This document shows, piece by piece, positions 25,108 to 34,458 of a DNA stretch of 64,000 bases. Every line of letters starts with the position of its first letter. Positions within the stretch are counted from its first letter, which is position 1. The stretch spans positions 124,001 to 188,000 of the forward strand of contig NZ_JAERQD010000007.1 of the NCBI RefSeq assembly GCF_016735695.1, written 5' to 3'. The notes below the pieces were generated by a model that saw only the letters and a program-made list of their open reading frames with translations, had not been told where the DNA came from and searched no databases. The DNA comes from Microvirga zambiensis WSM3693. GTDB lineage: Bacteria > Pseudomonadota > Alphaproteobacteria > Rhizobiales > Beijerinckiaceae. Both the position numbers and the translations under genes were made by a program.

Positions 25108-25243
25108 CTCAGGGCGATCACCAAGCGGATTCACATGGAAATTGCCGCGTGTGCCGGTCCGTGTGTGAAAGCGCACCTCATAAAACGCATATCAGGTTCA
25201 TGGTGCGTGCATGACGTAAGGTCATCTGAAAAGAGGATGCGCT

Positions 25244-25393
25244 ATGGCGATGAATGCTTCTCAGTCGAGAACGCGCGCCGAAGCCGAGCTGGGGGCGGCG
25301 CGTCGGTTCTGTATTCCGTTCTTTCCGACGCTGCTCGGCGCTTTGGCCGCGCTGAATGTCGCGTCGGTCGTGCTCGCTCTGATAGAGTTCTGA
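25244..25393 (+). CDS. Mini membrane protein 3 (49 residues)
   Basis: Polar, Arg/Glu-rich first 20 residues, then a hydrophobic helix LLGALAALNVASVVLALIEF. The NVxxxVLxLL-like end recalls the helices of the 44- and 45-residue proteins at 19156 and 19990, though similarity is weaker. AAGAGG precedes the ATG. Upstream, ATGAC-N5-GTCAT (about 25210-25225) is a palindrome of unknown meaning, not the CRP-like type. Function unknown. Confidence 0.6.
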   Translation: MAMNASQSRTRAEAELGAARRFCIPFFPTLLGALAALNVASVVLALIEF

Positions 25394-25474
25394 CCCACGT
25401 CCCGACCTGCCGGGACGGTGAACTGCAGGGCAGCGCATCTCAAGCGCAAAGCCCTGCAGGTTCTCCGACAGTCC

Positions 25475-25549
25475 TTACCTCAAGCCGAGGAAGGACAGGA
25501 TCGCGAGGACGACGACGATCGCTCCGATCAGCCAGATGATGTTATTCAT
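25475..25549 (-). CDS. 24-residue hydrophobic peptide
   Basis: Reads MNNIIWLIGAIVVVLAILSF then LGLR, a single membrane helix. AGGAG is well placed before the ATG. Peptides with a very similar sequence occur as tiny genes in other Hyphomicrobiales as far as I recall, which with the ribosome site supports expression. Role unknown. Confidence 0.65.
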   Translation of the reverse strand: MNNIIWLIGAIVVVLAILSFLGLR

Positions 25550-25630
25550 GATGTTGCTCTCCTGACGTGGATTTGACCTCATGCCAACGGTCAAGGTGAG
25601 CCTTCGTTCCTCCCGTCAAGCTGCGAGCGG

Positions 25631-25891
25631 CTAATTGGGCCCGCAGGATGTCGTCTCCTGACTTGAAACGCTGCCGCGTGCTTCGACCTGTCGTCTGACG
25701 ACGCTTGTGCACGCTTCGCTGCTGAGCCCCTGCTCGGTATCGGCTTGGACGCTGCCCCCGGAGACGCGCTCGGTTTCGTAGCCAGGGCCGGACTGGTACT
25801 GCCAGGTGGAAACGCCGGCCGTGCCGACGCAACCGCCAAGCCACGGAGCCAGCAGCGCGAGGGCCACCATCCTTCTGCATTTTCTCTGCAT
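25631..25891 (-). CDS. Hypothetical lipoprotein
   Basis: 86 residues. Lipoprotein signal ending in the lipobox LGGC (about residue 21), then a short mature chain with Gly/Ser/Gln-rich sequence and two further cysteines. GAGAGG precedes the ATG at 25891. Likely anchored in the outer membrane. No family recognised. Confidence 0.65.
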   Translation of the reverse strand: MQRKCRRMVALALLAPWLGGCVGTAGVSTWQYQSGPGYETERVSGGSVQADTEQGLSSEACTSVVRRQVEARGSVSSQETTSCGPN

Positions 25892-25980
25892 CGCTACCTC
25901 TCGATCACCCAGGTTGATATGCGCCTCGCAAGCCAATCAGGCCAAGGTATGACGCGAACGATAAGGTATGGCGCAAAAGA

Positions 25981-26008
25981 AAAACCCCGGTGTCGCCACC
26001 GGGGTTTT
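25981..26008 (-). terminator. Porin gene terminator
   Basis: AAAACCCCGGTG pairs with CACCGGGGTTTT around a 4-base loop, 22 bases past the porin stop. T-run on the minus strand fits. Confidence 0.88.
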
Positions 26009-26029
26009 CCGTTTCGATCGGTCGACCGA

Positions 26030-27256
26030 TTAGAAGTCGCGCTGAACGCGCAGACGGCCTTCGATCGTGTCGTTGTCGAGGCCGAGATTGGGGCCGCGCG
26101 GATCGAGGTTCGAGTAGAGAACCTCGACACCGATGTCGAGACCGGACACCGGCGACCAGATCAGGTTCGAACCGGCGCGCCATTCGGTGAAGTCGAAGAG
26201 GGACGGGATGCCGGAGCCGTATTCGACGCGGGCATACGAACCGAACACGCTCTGGCGGATCGTCGGGGTCCAGTAGTGGTTCAGACCACCGGCGATGGAC
26301 CAACCGCGGCCGGTCTCGATGTCGCCATCGGGACCGATGAAGGCATCGACGACGTCACGGCTGGTCGCGCCGCCCGTGACATTCGGATCGAAGCCGAGAT
26401 AGCCAAGAGCGCCGTCGGCATAGGTCGCGGCAAGCCAGAGGGCATCACCCTCGGCCAGCATCGGCAGGGAGAAGGTGCCCTGAGCCGTCGCAGCCCAGCC
26501 GAGCTCGGTGTCCGGATACTCGAAGACGCCAGGGGCGACCTGGAAGAGGTTCGCGCTGCGCAGCTGGTGCAGGGCACCGCCGAGCTGCACCGAACCCCAG
26601 GTGCCTGCGTACTTCACGTTGCCGACAATGTCAGGCATCGTCTGGCCGGCGTTTACGAAAGCCGATGCGCCGTCGAATTCCGTGCCGAGGAAGACGCCCT
26701 CTTCGAGCGACAGGGTGGCCGAGAAGCCGTTGCCGAACGAGAAGGTGTAGGCGAACAGGTTGACGTCGGGAGCGTCGTAGAAGCGGAGCGTGCCCCAGTT
26801 CTCATTCGGGAGATCGCTGTTCATGAAGAACGAGGTGACGCGGCCGGCGGTGAGGCCGCCGAACTGGATGAAGGCCTGGGCAACGTCCGGGCTCGTCGAG
26901 CTGAAGCCGTAGACGCCGGTGTTGCGGGTCAACTCGAAGCGCACGAAGGTGCGGAGCAGACCGTAAGCAGTCGCCGTACGAGCGTCGAGCTGGATGCGGC
27001 CGCGAGCGCGAAAGCCGATCGCGTCGTCCAAGCGGGTGTTCGGCTCGAGGTACTGGAACTCGGCGCGAACACGGCCGCCGATGCGGAGGCAGGTTTCAGT
27101 GCCGGGGACGTAGAAGAAGCCTGAACCGTAGGTGGAGCAGACGCGAACGTATTCGACGGCAGCGGCCTTCTTCGCGGGAAGGTCGGCGGCCTGTGCCCCT
27201 GCGGCAGCCGCGAGACCCGCGACCGATCCGAGGAAGAGGCTCTTAACGAGCTTCAT
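26030..27256 (-). CDS. Porin (Omp2/rhizobial porin family)
   Basis: 408 residues; outer-membrane diffusion channel. Signal peptide to about AGAQAADLP, then the Hyphomicrobiales porin hallmark (YVRVCSTYGSGFFYVPGTETC, shown in part; and LRIGGRVRAE), alternating beta strands, and a C-terminal aromatic residue (RVQRDF) needed for assembly. ATG at 27256 with GGAGACAACC upstream. Monocistronic with its own terminator. A long 5' region of 267 bp before the next gene probably holds its promoter. Confidence 0.95.
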   Translation of the reverse strand: MKLVKSLFLGSVAGLAAAAGAQAADLPAKKAAAVEYVRVCSTYGSGFFYVPGTETCLRIGGRVRAEFQYLEPNTRLDDAIGFRARGRIQLDARTATAYGLLRTFVRFELTRNTGVYGFSSTSPDVAQAFIQFGGLTAGRVTSFFMNSDLPNENWGTLRFYDAPDVNLFAYTFSFGNGFSATLSLEEGVFLGTEFDGASAFVNAGQTMPDIVGNVKYAGTWGSVQLGGALHQLRSANLFQVAPGVFEYPDTELGWAATAQGTFSLPMLAEGDALWLAATYADGALGYLGFDPNVTGGATSRDVVDAFIGPDGDIETGRGWSIAGGLNHYWTPTIRQSVFGSYARVEYGSGIPSLFDFTEWRAGSNLIWSPVSGLDIGVEVLYSNLDPRGPNLGLDNDTIEGRLRVQRDF

Positions 27257-27523
27257 GGTTGTCTCCAAAAATGCCTGAGTCCGACGAGGACCCGTGTACA
27301 AACGTGACCATAGTCAGGCCGAAGTTTCACGCAACCGCAGCAAACGCACAGCACGCTCAACCGGTGCGCAATCTGCTGAAAAGATAAGCATTTTCAGGAG
27401 CAGCATCGGATAATTTGGGACAGTGTGACAAAATTCCAACAGCGCTGATGGCCCCTCTCCATACGGCAGTGCACGCGTTACGAAACGTCATGTTTTCAAG
27501 CCGCTCGACTCGGCTCGTACGGC

Positions 27524-27814
27524 TCAATCGCCGAACAAGAAGTCGGCGTCGCGGCAGAGATATCCGACCGGGCATTGCGACGTATCCCGCGTTGGCACGA
27601 CACCGACCTGTATGGTCTCGTTGATCTCGCAATATGCGCGGTCCCGGACATAGCGGTCATAGGTATAGGTGCCCGTTCCGAGCACGACCGCGCCGCGCGA
27701 GGCGACGATCTGCCGAGCCTGATTGCAGGTCATGCTGGGCGTCGAGGGCCGGGACTGAGCCTGTACACTTGTCGTGAAGGCGCACGCGAACAGAACAAGA
27801 GCAGCCTTCTTCAC
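27524..27814 (-). CDS. Small secreted four-cysteine protein, paralogue 4
   Basis: 96 residues from a GTG start with GGAGGA upstream. Signal peptide to about SVQAQ, then SRPSTPSMTCNQARQIVASRG, TYDRYV, a Cys, VPTRDTSQCPVGYLC. Same four-cysteine plan as paralogues at 18725, 19336 and 22219, with a short FLFGD tail. Function unknown. Confidence 0.78.
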   Translation of the reverse strand: MKKAALVLFACAFTTSVQAQSRPSTPSMTCNQARQIVASRGAVVLGTGTYTYDRYVRDRAYCEINETIQVGVVPTRDTSQCPVGYLCRDADFLFGD

Positions 27815-27929
27815 CTTCCGATTCCTCCGTCAGGCACCTGGAGACAACGTGGAAAGCCGAGCTTGGTTACGGGCGCTGGCTGGATACGTCCTTCAAAGAA
27901 TTGAGAGAACCGGGGCCTCGTCTCGAAGT

Positions 27930-29486
27930 CTAAAGCATCGGCTGCAGGCGACGGGCCATTTCGACGGCGCCGGCATAATCGGTCTTGCCGGAGCCCAGCA
28001 CGGGGATGCCCGAAACCAGGATGGAACGCGGCACCCAGAGCTCAGGAAAGCCCTGATTCTGGGCATGCGCCAGCAGCACCTCCCGGTCTGCCTCCGCACG
28101 ATCGGTGATGAGCACGATCTGCTCGCCCTTGCGCGAATCCGGAATCGCGACGACCACATGGCTGTTGTCCGGCCAGAGCGCCTGCACCGTCGCCTCGATG
28201 GCGGCGAGCGACACCATCTCGCCGCCGATCTTGGCGAAGCGCTTGGCCCGCCCGCGGATGGTGACGATCCCGTCCTCGACGGTCACGATGTCGCCCGTGT
28301 CGTGCCAGCCGTCCGGCGGCGGGCTGATGTGGCCCGGCGCCGAGGGATCGAGATAGCCCTTCATGACGTTCGGGCCGCGCACATGAAGGCGCCCGCCCTC
28401 AGGAATGCCCTCGACCGGTTCGAGCCGCCACTCGATTCCCGGCAGGAGCGGCCCGACGGAACCGGGCCTGTTGCGGTCCGGCAGGCTGACGGCGATCACC
28501 GGCGAGCATTCGGTGGCGCCATAGCCTTCCAGGATCACCGTACCGTATTTCGCCCAGAGCTTGCGGGTTTCGTCCTTCACCCGCTCCGCCCCGGCGATCA
28601 CGTAGCGGACGCTCGCGAGATCGTTCTCGCCGGCGGCGCGGGCATAGCCCTGCAGGAAGGTGTCCGTCGCGAGCATGATCGTGGCGCGCGTGCCGGCAAC
28701 GAGCTTCGGGATCTGCCGGTAATGCAGCGGGCTCGGATAGAGCACCGACTTCATGCCGTTGAGAACGGCCGTCAGGAGCCCTGCCGTCAGGCCGAAGGAA
28801 TGGAAGATCGGCAGCGGATCGAAGAACACGTCGTCGTCGCGCAGCACATCGCCGGCGAGGGCTTTGACCTGATAGGCGTTGGCGACGAGATTGGCATTCG
28901 ACAGGGCGACGCCTTTCGGCACGCCCTCGGACCCCGAGGTGAAGAGCAGAACGGCCGGATCGTCGGGCTGGACCTTCGCCCCGGCATGGACGCGCCGCGC
29001 GAACCAGGAATCCAACAGCCCGCGCAGCTTGTCGAAGCTCGTCAGGTCGCCGCGCACATCCTCGAGCCACAGGATCCGCCGCCCCTCGCCTAAGGCCTCG
29101 ACGATCTCGTCGAGCTTGCCCTGCTCGACGAAGCGGCGGGAAGTGACGATCGTCCGCATCTCGGCGAGATCGCAGGCGGCCTTCAGGTTCTTGAGGCCGG
29201 CGGTGAAGTTCAGGAAGGCCGGCACGCGGCCGAAGGCGTTGAGCCCGAACAGCGTCACCGCGATGGCCTGCACGTTCGGGAGCAGCACGCCGACATATTC
29301 GCGCTCCTGCGTCAGGCTCGCCAGCTTGCGGCCCAGCACCAGGGAGCCGAGGACGAGGCGCCCGAAGGTGATCGGCTGGCGCTCCAGATCCTCGAGCGCC
29401 TCCTTGTTGCGGCCGAACCTGTCCCTTGCGTCGAGAAGCGCCCCGAAGAGCGTCTTGCGCGTCCGCGCGATATCGAACTCCGCCAC
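27930..29486 (-). CDS. Fatty-acid--CoA/ACP ligase (AMP-binding, Aas-like)
   Basis: 518 residues, ANL-superfamily adenylating enzyme. AMP-binding P-loop LLFTSGSEGVPKG, then GYGATECSP, HDTGD, and the C-terminal hinge GRAKRFAKIGGEMVS with the catalytic Lys near GSGKTDYAG. Most like the acyl-ACP synthetase half of Aas, without the acyltransferase half. Probably activates exogenous or released fatty acids. Upstream neighbour gpt is only 17 bases away on the same strand. Confidence 0.88.
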   Translation of the reverse strand: MAEFDIARTRKTLFGALLDARDRFGRNKEALEDLERQPITFGRLVLGSLVLGRKLASLTQEREYVGVLLPNVQAIAVTLFGLNAFGRVPAFLNFTAGLKNLKAACDLAEMRTIVTSRRFVEQGKLDEIVEALGEGRRILWLEDVRGDLTSFDKLRGLLDSWFARRVHAGAKVQPDDPAVLLFTSGSEGVPKGVALSNANLVANAYQVKALAGDVLRDDDVFFDPLPIFHSFGLTAGLLTAVLNGMKSVLYPSPLHYRQIPKLVAGTRATIMLATDTFLQGYARAAGENDLASVRYVIAGAERVKDETRKLWAKYGTVILEGYGATECSPVIAVSLPDRNRPGSVGPLLPGIEWRLEPVEGIPEGGRLHVRGPNVMKGYLDPSAPGHISPPPDGWHDTGDIVTVEDGIVTIRGRAKRFAKIGGEMVSLAAIEATVQALWPDNSHVVVAIPDSRKGEQIVLITDRAEADREVLLAHAQNQGFPELWVPRSILVSGIPVLGSGKTDYAGAVEMARRLQPML

Positions 29487-29503
29487 GGGCGCCCCCTGTT
29501 TCG

Positions 29504-30010
29504 TTAGCCGGCCGATCCCTCGCGGATCGGCGCCTGATAGGCCAAGCCCATATCCCAGGGGAAATAGATCCAGGTGTCCTGGCTGACTTCCGTCACGAAG
29601 GTATCGATCAGGGGCCGGCCCGCGGGCTTGGCGTAGACGGCCGCGAAATGCGCGTTCGGCAGCATGTCGCGCACGATCTTCGCGGTCTTGCCTGTATCGG
29701 TCAGGTCGTCGATTACCAGCACGCCCTTGCCCTGGCCGTCGCCGATGGCCTTGATCGACGGAGCGATGTCCTTGAGGACCTGGAGATCGCCCTGGTTCTT
29801 GTAGTCATGATAGCTCGCGATGCAGACGCTCTCGATGAGGCGCAGATCAAGCTCGCGGGCCACGATGGCGGCCGGTACGAGACCGCCGCGGGTGATGCAG
29901 ACGATCGCCTCGAAGGGACCGGCGGAGGCAAGCCGCCAGGCGAGCGCACGGCAATCGCGATGGAACTGATCCCAGGAGACGGGGAAGGCTTTGGGAGAGG
30001 TCGGAGACAT
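29504..30010 (-). CDS. gpt: Xanthine phosphoribosyltransferase
   Basis: 168 residues; salvages xanthine/guanine to nucleotides. PRPP-binding motif [14 protein letters not shown] and ITRGGLVPA are clear, as is the C-terminal IYFPWDMG of Gpt proteins. Start at 30010 is the conserved N-terminus. Downstream of the CinA-like gene by 40 bases and upstream of the acyl ligase by 17, so these three may be co-transcribed. Confidence 0.93.
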   Translation of the reverse strand: MSPTSPKAFPVSWDQFHRDCRALAWRLASAGPFEAIVCITRGGLVPAAIVARELDLRLIESVCIASYHDYKNQGDLQVLKDIAPSIKAIGDGQGKGVLVIDDLTDTGKTAKIVRDMLPNAHFAAVYAKPAGRPLIDTFVTEVSQDTWIYFPWDMGLAYQAPIREGSAG

Positions 30011-30050
30011 GGGCTTGCTCTTCTTGAGGCTCGAGGTGCGAGGATAACAC

Positions 30051-30797
30051 TTACAAGGGTGCCCGGTCGCCCTTGAGGCGGCCGAGAAGATCGCGGACGG
30101 CGGCGGAGGCGCTGGCGACGGCCTCCGGGTCCTTGCCGCGCACGACGATCTGGTTGCGGAAGCCGCTTGTCGAGAAGGACGGGTAGGAGCCGATGGAAAC
30201 GTTTGGGAAAGACGACGCGATCTGGCCCAGACCCTCGGCATAGATACCCTCGGCCAGCCCTTCCGCCTCGATGGTCTCGATGATCATGCGCGCGCCGGTC
30301 TGCAGGCCCGACGCGATGTTGTCGAGCATGGCCTGCATGATCGAGGGCACGCCGGCCATGACGAAGACATTGCCGATGCGGAAGCCGGGCGCCTTGGAGA
30401 TCTGGTTCTCGATCAGGTCCGCCCCTTCGGGAATGCGCGCCATGCGCAGGCGCGCCTCGTTCAGCTCGTGCGGCTGATAGCGCTCCCGCAGCAGGGCGAC
30501 GGCCCTCGGATCGACGCCGATGGGAACCCCGAGCGCCTTGGCGACGGAATCCGCCGTGATGTCGTCATGGGTCGGGCCGATGCCGCCGGTGGTGAAAAGA
30601 TAGGTGTAGCGGCTGCGCAGGGCATTGACCGCCGCCACGATCTCCTCCTCGACATCCGGCACGACGCGGACCTCGCGCAGGTCGATGCCGATCCCGGTCA
30701 GGTATTCGGCGATGTAGCCGATGTTCTTGTCCTTGGTGCGGCCCGTGAGGATCTCATCGCCGATGATGAGAAGAGCGGCTGTGACGGAAATGGCCAT
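30051..30797 (-). CDS. CinA-like molybdopterin-binding domain protein
   Basis: 249 residues, the MoCF/CinA N-terminal domain only ([43 protein letters not shown]). Lacks the C-terminal nicotinamide-nucleotide amidohydrolase domain of full CinA. COG1058-type stand-alone proteins are common in alphaproteobacteria; biochemical role is uncertain. AAGGA before the ATG at 30797; the open frame extends upstream into repeat sequence. Confidence 0.88.
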   Translation of the reverse strand: MAISVTAALLIIGDEILTGRTKDKNIGYIAEYLTGIGIDLREVRVVPDVEEEIVAAVNALRSRYTYLFTTGGIGPTHDDITADSVAKALGVPIGVDPRAVALLRERYQPHELNEARLRMARIPEGADLIENQISKAPGFRIGNVFVMAGVPSIMQAMLDNIASGLQTGARMIIETIEAEGLAEGIYAEGLGQIASSFPNVSIGSYPSFSTSGFRNQIVVRGKDPEAVASASAAVRDLLGRLKGDRAPL

Positions 30798-30867
30798 GCA
30801 GCGATCCTTTTCACGGCCTTTAGCCTCTGGGACGGCAATTCTCAAGCGCAAGCAAGGGGGTCCGTTT

Positions 30868-30966
30868 GTCATTCCCGGCCGGAGCGCAGCGGAGGGGAAG
30901 GGAATCCAATAACCGCGGAGCCTCACTGCTGGATCCCCTTTCCGGCCTGCGGCCGCCGGGGATGAC
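30868..30966. repeat. Palindromic repeat family E, copy 2
   Basis: GTCATTCCCGGCCGGAGCGC ... GCCGCCGGGGATGAC, with the internal ATAACCGCGGAG shared with the 8449-8586 element (ATAACCGCTGAG). Confidence 0.8.
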
Positions 30967-30975
30967 ACCCTCCCA

Positions 30976-31083
30976 CGTCATGGCCGGGCTCGTCCGGCCA
31001 TCCCGGTCCTGTGAAGCGCGGCGCTTCTCTTCATCGAGATCACCGGCACCGATCCCCGGACCAAGTCCGGGGAGGTGATGACG
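30976..31083. repeat. Palindromic repeat family C, copy 1
   Basis: CGTCATGGCCGGG... to ...GGTGATGACG, including GATCACCGGCACCGATCCCC and an inner hairpin CCCCGGACcaaGTCCGGGG. The second copy is at 45413-45540. Confidence 0.82.
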
Positions 31084-31156
31084 CGGAATTTGCATCGGGT
31101 TGAACCCCAGCCTCCTCGCCTGCTACCAGGGATTTTTGCAATCTTTCGGGATGTGA

Positions 31157-31876
31157 ATGCGTTTTCAGGAAACCCTGCTCGAGGGCCGTCTCATCGAGCG
31201 CTACAAGCGATTTCTGGCCGATATCGAGCTCGATACGGGAGAGGTGGTCACCGCCCATTGCGCCAATCCCGGAGCCATGCTCGGATTGAAGGACCCCGGC
31301 AGCCGGGTCTTTCTCTCCCGGGCCACGAACCCCAACCGCAAGCTCAAGTACAATTGGGAATTCGTGGAGGTGCCTGCGGGCGGAGGTCCGCTCCAGCTCA
31401 TCGGGATCAACACCTCCCGCCCCAATCTCCTAGTCGCCGAGGCCCTGCGCGAGGGGCGGCTCGCCCCTTTCGCCGGTTTTGACCGGGTGCGGCCGGAGGT
31501 GAAATACGGCCGGAACAGCCGGGTCGACTTCCTGCTCGAAACGGATGGGGAAAGGCCCTGCTATCTCGAGGTGAAGAACTGCCACCTCATGCGCGAGGCA
31601 GGCTTCGCCGAGTTTCCGGACTGCGTCGCGGCGAGAAGCGCCAAGCATCTCTATGAGCTCGCGGACATGGTGGCGGCGGGTGCGAGAGCAGCCCTCGTCT
31701 ACGTGATCCAGATGGACGCTGAACGGTTCGACGTGGCCCGCGACATCGATCCGGCCTACGACAAGGCCTTCCGGCATGCCCTCGCCGCCGGGGTCGAGTC
31801 CTACGCTTACGTCTGCCGCATCACGCCCGAAGAGGTCGTCATCGATCGGCCGGTGGAGATCGTGACCCCGCGATGA
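31157..31876 (+). CDS. sfsA: SfsA family DNA-binding/sugar fermentation stimulation protein
   Basis: 239 residues of the SfsA family. Conserved blocks: AHCANPGAMLGL, SRATNPNRKLKYNW, GRNSRVDFLL, YLEVKNCHLM and YVIQMDA. The fold is nuclease-like (PD-(D/E)XK-type residues in DFLL...EVKN); function in alphaproteobacteria is unproven. Convergent with the FkbM gene, stops seven bases apart. Confidence 0.93.
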   Translation: MRFQETLLEGRLIERYKRFLADIELDTGEVVTAHCANPGAMLGLKDPGSRVFLSRATNPNRKLKYNWEFVEVPAGGGPLQLIGINTSRPNLLVAEALREGRLAPFAGFDRVRPEVKYGRNSRVDFLLETDGERPCYLEVKNCHLMREAGFAEFPDCVAARSAKHLYELADMVAAGARAALVYVIQMDAERFDVARDIDPAYDKAFRHALAAGVESYAYVCRITPEEVVIDRPVEIVTPR

Positions 31877-31883
31877 CCGCCTG

Positions 31884-32714
31884 TCAGGGCCGCTCGAACA
31901 CAAGGTTCATCTTGGTCTCGAGCACCTGCCGGTAGCCCTTGCCGGTGAGCAGGGCGATGACGTCGATCTGCCAGCGCTCGGGCACGTTGGCGACGATGAA
32001 GAGAGTGGGATAAAGCGTGGCCGGAGCATCTCGGAAAAAGGGATCGAGCACCAGATCCTCCGCCCCTTCCACGTCGAGCTTGATGGCATCCACATGGGTG
32101 AGCCCCTCCCGATTCAGGAGCTCGATCAGGGTCACGGCCGGCACGCGGATCGCGTCGGTCTGGCTCGAATTGACGATCTTCAGGCTCGCCTCGCCGCGGT
32201 TGCGCGGATCGAGGAACAGGGTGAGCTCGCCGGTCTTGTCGGCGATAGCGCAGTCAACCGCCTTGATCGTGCTCGAGGGGTTCTGGCGGATATTGTAGAT
32301 CAGGCGGTCGAAGATCTCCGGCTGCGGTTCCACGGCCAGAATTTGGGTGGCGACCGTGGGGCCTGCCTCCTTCGCCAGGAACAGGGCATACCAGCCTACA
32401 TTCGAGCCCACATCGATGAAGGTGAAGCCCGGGCGGACCCGGTCGGTCAGAACCTTGAGCTCGTCGGCGTCGAAATATTGCGGCGTGAACAGGATGCGCC
32501 GCTCGCATACGTTCTTGTACGGATAGAGCCGCATGCGCACGCCGAAGGTTTCCAGGTCGAGCGGCAGGCCGTTGAGCATCTTCATCGCCAGGTGACGCAG
32601 CATCAGGGCTACCCGGCGGCCCGCCCACCCCTCGGGCAACCCGCGCGTGCGGTCGATCACCCAGCGGGTGAGGCCTGAAGGCGCAAAGTCCCCGAAGGGG
32701 CGAGAATCATTCAT
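31884..32714 (-). CDS. FkbM family methyltransferase
   Basis: 276 residues. SAM-binding FIDVGSNVGWYALFLA, acidic VEPQPEIFD, and the FkbM-type HVDAIKLDVEGAEDLVL. Members O-methylate sugars or polyketides; the substrate here is unknown. No glycosyltransferase cluster adjacent. N-terminal 60 residues are variable. Confidence 0.87.
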   Translation of the reverse strand: MNDSRPFGDFAPSGLTRWVIDRTRGLPEGWAGRRVALMLRHLAMKMLNGLPLDLETFGVRMRLYPYKNVCERRILFTPQYFDADELKVLTDRVRPGFTFIDVGSNVGWYALFLAKEAGPTVATQILAVEPQPEIFDRLIYNIRQNPSSTIKAVDCAIADKTGELTLFLDPRNRGEASLKIVNSSQTDAIRVPAVTLIELLNREGLTHVDAIKLDVEGAEDLVLDPFFRDAPATLYPTLFIVANVPERWQIDVIALLTGKGYRQVLETKMNLVFERP

Positions 32715-32857
32715 TACCGAGGAATCCGAACCCGCGAATTGGATGAACAGGGTTGCTCATGACACCCTCGGGCGCCAATCGCAAGCGGGGCATGAGGTCT
32801 TTGCTTGCGTCAGGCGCGGCGATCCTTACATTCCGGGCATCAGATCAAGGACGGACA

Positions 32858-33679
32858 ATGACCGAAACCGACATCGTCGAGCGCAAGCGCGCAGCGGAGA
32901 TCCCGCTTCACGGGCCGGAGGCCTTCGAGGCCATGCGCCGTGTGTGCCGCATGACCGCCGAATGCCTCGACATGCTGACCGACTACGTGAAGCCCGGGGT
33001 CACGACGGAATTTCTGGACAAGCTCGCCTTCGATTTCATCCGCGACCATGGCGCCTATCCGGCGTGCCTGAATTATCGCGGCTACACCAAGACGATCTGC
33101 ACCTCGATCAACCACGTGGTCTGTCACGGCATCCCGAACGACAAGCCCCTGCGCGACGGGGACATCATGAACATCGACGTCACCCTGATCCTCGACGGGT
33201 GGCACGGGGATTCGAGCCGCATGTACTATGTGGGCGAAGTGCCCCGTCGGGCCCAGCGCCTGTGCGAAATCACCTATGAATGCCTGATGCGCGGCATCGC
33301 CGCGGTGAAGCCCGGCGCCACCACCAACGACATCGGCGCGGCGATCCAGTCCTATGCCGAGGCGGAGCGCTGCTCGGTGGTGCGGGACTTCTGCGGCCAC
33401 GGCCTCGGGCGCGTGTTCCACGATTCGCCGACGATCCTCCATTACGTGGAGCCCGCCTACAACGTCGAGCTGAAGCCCGGCATGCTCTTCACCATCGAGC
33501 CCATGATCAATCTCGGCCGCCCGCAGGTAAAGGTGCTCGCCGACGGCTGGACCGCCGTGACCCGCGACCGCTCCCTCTCGGCACAGTTCGAGCATACGGT
33601 CGGCGTGACCGAGACCGGCGTCGAGGTCTTCACCTTCTCGCCGATGGGCCTGGACAAGCCGCCCTACGCGGCGGCTTGA
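32858..33679 (+). CDS. map: Type I methionine aminopeptidase
   Basis: 273 residues. Removes the N-terminal Met from new proteins. Metal ligands are visible: NIDVT (Asp), HGDSSRM (Asp), FCGHGLGRVFH (His), TIEPM (Glu), and the final Glu in QFEHT. ATG at 32858 has AAGGA upstream; the frame is open upstream without conservation. Confidence 0.96.
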   Translation: MTETDIVERKRAAEIPLHGPEAFEAMRRVCRMTAECLDMLTDYVKPGVTTEFLDKLAFDFIRDHGAYPACLNYRGYTKTICTSINHVVCHGIPNDKPLRDGDIMNIDVTLILDGWHGDSSRMYYVGEVPRRAQRLCEITYECLMRGIAAVKPGATTNDIGAAIQSYAEAERCSVVRDFCGHGLGRVFHDSPTILHYVEPAYNVELKPGMLFTIEPMINLGRPQVKVLADGWTAVTRDRSLSAQFEHTVGVTETGVEVFTFSPMGLDKPPYAAA

Positions 33680-33774
33680 CACTAGCCTAACGCGCCGCTT
33701 CAAGCCTACAACGTAACAATGATGCTTCGGGATCGATCCGAAGCTTTGTCACGGGCGACGGGCGGCGGGCCGGC

Positions 33775-34458
33775 ATGAGCGACGACAATCCCCATTATCA
33801 CGGCCATCGCGACAGGCTGCGCGCCCGCTTCATGGAGGTGGGCGGCGAGGCGCTGCCCGATTACGAGCTTCTCGAACTCGCCCTCTTCCGCTCGATCCCG
33901 CGTCGGGACGTGAAGCCCATCGCCAAGGAGCTTTTGAAGCGCTTCGGAACCTTCGCCGAAGTTCTGGCAGCCTCCCCGGCCCGGCTGGCGGAAGTGGACG
34001 GCATCGGCGAGAGCGTGATCACGGACCTCAAGATCCTGGAAGCCTCGGCCCGGCGCCTGGCCAAGGGCGAGGTGGCCAAGCGGCCGGTCCTGTCCTCCTG
34101 GACCTCGGTGATCGATTATTGCCGGACCGCCATGGCGTTCATGGACAAGGAGCAGTTCCGGCTGCTCTTCCTCGACAAGCGCAACGCCCTCATCGCCGAC
34201 GAGGTGCAGCAATCCGGAACGATCGACCATACGCCGGTCTACCCGCGCGAGGTGGTCAAGCGGGCCCTCGAACTCTCGGCCTCGGCGCTCATTCTGGTGC
34301 ACAATCACCCGTCCGGCGACCCGACGCCGTCTTCCGCCGACGTGAAGATGACCCGCGAGATCATCGAGGTGGCCAAGCCCTTGGGGATCGCCGTCCACGA
34401 CCACATCATCGTCGGCCGCGAGGGCCATGCGAGCCTGAAAGGCCTACGGCTGATCTAG
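33775..34458 (+). CDS. radC: RadC family JAB/MPN domain protein
   Basis: 227 residues. N-terminal helix-hairpin-helix-like part ([23 protein letters not shown]) and the C-terminal metalloprotease-like JAMM motif [14 protein letters not shown]. Called DNA repair protein RadC by tradition, but that role is doubted. The TAG stop overlaps the TAG stop of the exoD-like gene on the other strand by 4 bases. Confidence 0.95.
   Translation: MSDDNPHYHGHRDRLRARFMEVGGEALPDYELLELALFRSIPRRDVKPIAKELLKRFGTFAEVLAASPARLAEVDGIGESVITDLKILEASARRLAKGEVAKRPVLSSWTSVIDYCRTAMAFMDKEQFRLLFLDKRNALIADEVQQSGTIDHTPVYPREVVKRALELSASALILVHNHPSGDPTPSSADVKMTREIIEVAKPLGIAVHDHIIVGREGHASLKGLRLI

Noticed and set aside
25745-27124. 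459-codon plus-strand open frame opposite the porin gene
   Set aside because: Antisense shadow; the porin on the other strand has a signal peptide, ribosome site and terminator.
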